A stretch of 5,855 nt of DNA from Acidobacteria bacterium AH-259-G07. Its GTDB lineage: Bacteria; Acidobacteriota; UBA6911; RPQK01; JADFOI01. The notes under the pieces were generated by a model. That model was given only the letters and a program-made list of their open reading frames with translations, was not told the DNA's origin and did not search any database. The stretch is from assembly GCA_027717925.1 (NCBI GenBank), contig JALLON010000173.1, forward strand, positions 1 through 5,855, in the 5' to 3' direction. This document shows positions 5,402 through 5,855 of this stretch, piece by piece (the first letter of the stretch is position 1; each line of letters starts with the position of its first letter). Position numbers and translations under genes: made by a program.

Positions 5402-5761
5402 CTACTTCAACGCTATGACCAGAGAGTGCAGGGGGTCTTTACCGACGTTGACGAGTTTCGGCGCATTCTCCCCACGTTCGTGCCAGATCACGTGCCCGGC
5501 TTTGCGCTCGCGAATGATCTTTTCCCCCGTTTTTGGATCAGTCCGCTCGTAAGTGGCGTGGCTCACGAACACGATTACCTGATCGGATGGTCGAATGTAG
5601 GGAGAGCGCACACCCCCAGGCGGCATGATCCGCTCGGTCACCTGCACGCGGGCGTTCTCAAGCACCACCTTACGCGTTATCTCCTTTGCAGGGCTTACCG
5701 AATAGGCCACACACAGCGTGAGAGCTGACGATATTAGGGCCGTGAGTGCGATCTTTTTCAT
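5402..5761 (-). CDS. exported small cupin-like protein with atypical metal site
   Basis: The 119-residue protein begins MKKIALTALISSALTLCVAY, a Sec signal peptide; the cysteine at 17 lies in LTLC, which does not fit a good lipobox, so a lipoprotein is unlikely. The mature part resembles a single-domain cupin: VVLENARVQVTERIMPPGG (32-50), a strand region QVIVFVSHATYE (61-72), KAGHVIWHERGENAPKLVNVG (87-107) and a final LHSLVIALK. Cupins of this type usually carry His-x-His in the first motif; here the equivalent stretch is SPYIRPSD with no histidine, while H94 of the second motif remains. It may therefore be metal-free or bind differently. The ATG at 5761 was chosen because AGGAGG (5766-5771) precedes it by 4 bases and the signal peptide starts there; an in-frame ATG at 5833 would bury the signal. 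It is the first gene of the minus-strand row. The assignment as cupin is moderate; the function is unknown. Confidence 0.78.
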   Translation of the reverse strand: MKKIALTALISSALTLCVAYSVSPAKEITRKVVLENARVQVTERIMPPGGVRSPYIRPSDQVIVFVSHATYERTDPKTGEKIIRERKAGHVIWHERGENAPKLVNVGKDPLHSLVIALK

Positions 5762-5855
5762 AATTCCTCCTCGGTTTCCTATCTTGCCATACTTAACCAG
5801 GCTTCGGGTAAAAAAAGCGATCCACACCTCCATGTCAGACTGCAGCTGCGTAGGT

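Noticed and set aside
5357..5728. 123-codon plus-strand frame
   Set aside because: It is antisense to the cupin-like gene and begins inside the palindrome; no homology is recognised.

Overview
This is a bacterial chromosomal window of ordinary, mostly enzyme-like accessory genes. It holds six intact coding genes, one gene remnant and several short repeats. There are no rRNA, tRNA, CRISPR or intact transposase genes. The organism looks like a Gram-negative environmental bacterium. A secreted PQQ-type propeller protein with a HWPQFRG N-terminus, a VOC protein with a Tat-like leader and a D-aminoacylase-type remnant together suggest Acidobacteriota or a similar soil/sediment lineage. That placement is an impression from gene content, not something the sequence proves.

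Layout. (1) 1-245 is a gene-poor leader. It ends in a short open frame with its own Shine-Dalgarno (SD) sequence, whose stop codon overlaps the start of the first gene. (2) 246-1334 (+) encodes a SprT-like zinc-metallopeptidase domain fused to a DUF2786 domain. (3) 1335-1563 is the space between convergent genes, with a hairpin and a run of G-rich heptamers. (4) 1564-2652 (-) encodes a YkvI-family multi-pass membrane protein and is visibly more A/T-rich than its neighbours. (5) 2738-4003 (-) encodes a secreted PQQ/BamB-like beta-propeller protein. It lies upstream of ykvI on the same strand, with an 85-bp spacer that carries an imperfect duplication. (6) 4004-4336 has no intact gene. It holds an 8-bp tandem repeat, a C-terminal remnant of an N-acyl-D-amino-acid deacylase (+) and one copy of a short palindromic element. 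(7) 4337-5761 (-) is a row of three small genes in transcription order: an exported cupin-like protein, a DinB-family protein and a Tat-type VOC protein. A perfect 33-bp palindrome lies between the cupin and DinB genes, and a related copy lies just beyond the VOC gene, so the DinB-VOC pair is bracketed.

Gene cooperation is hard to infer. The 25-bp gap between DinB and VOC suggests one transcript, and both belong to small-protein families that often bind metals. No toxin-antitoxin, defence or biosynthetic system could be supported. The most interesting items are the bracketing palindromic repeats, the loss of the usual metal-binding histidines in the cupin, the possible translational coupling ahead of the SprT-like gene, and the deacylase remnant.
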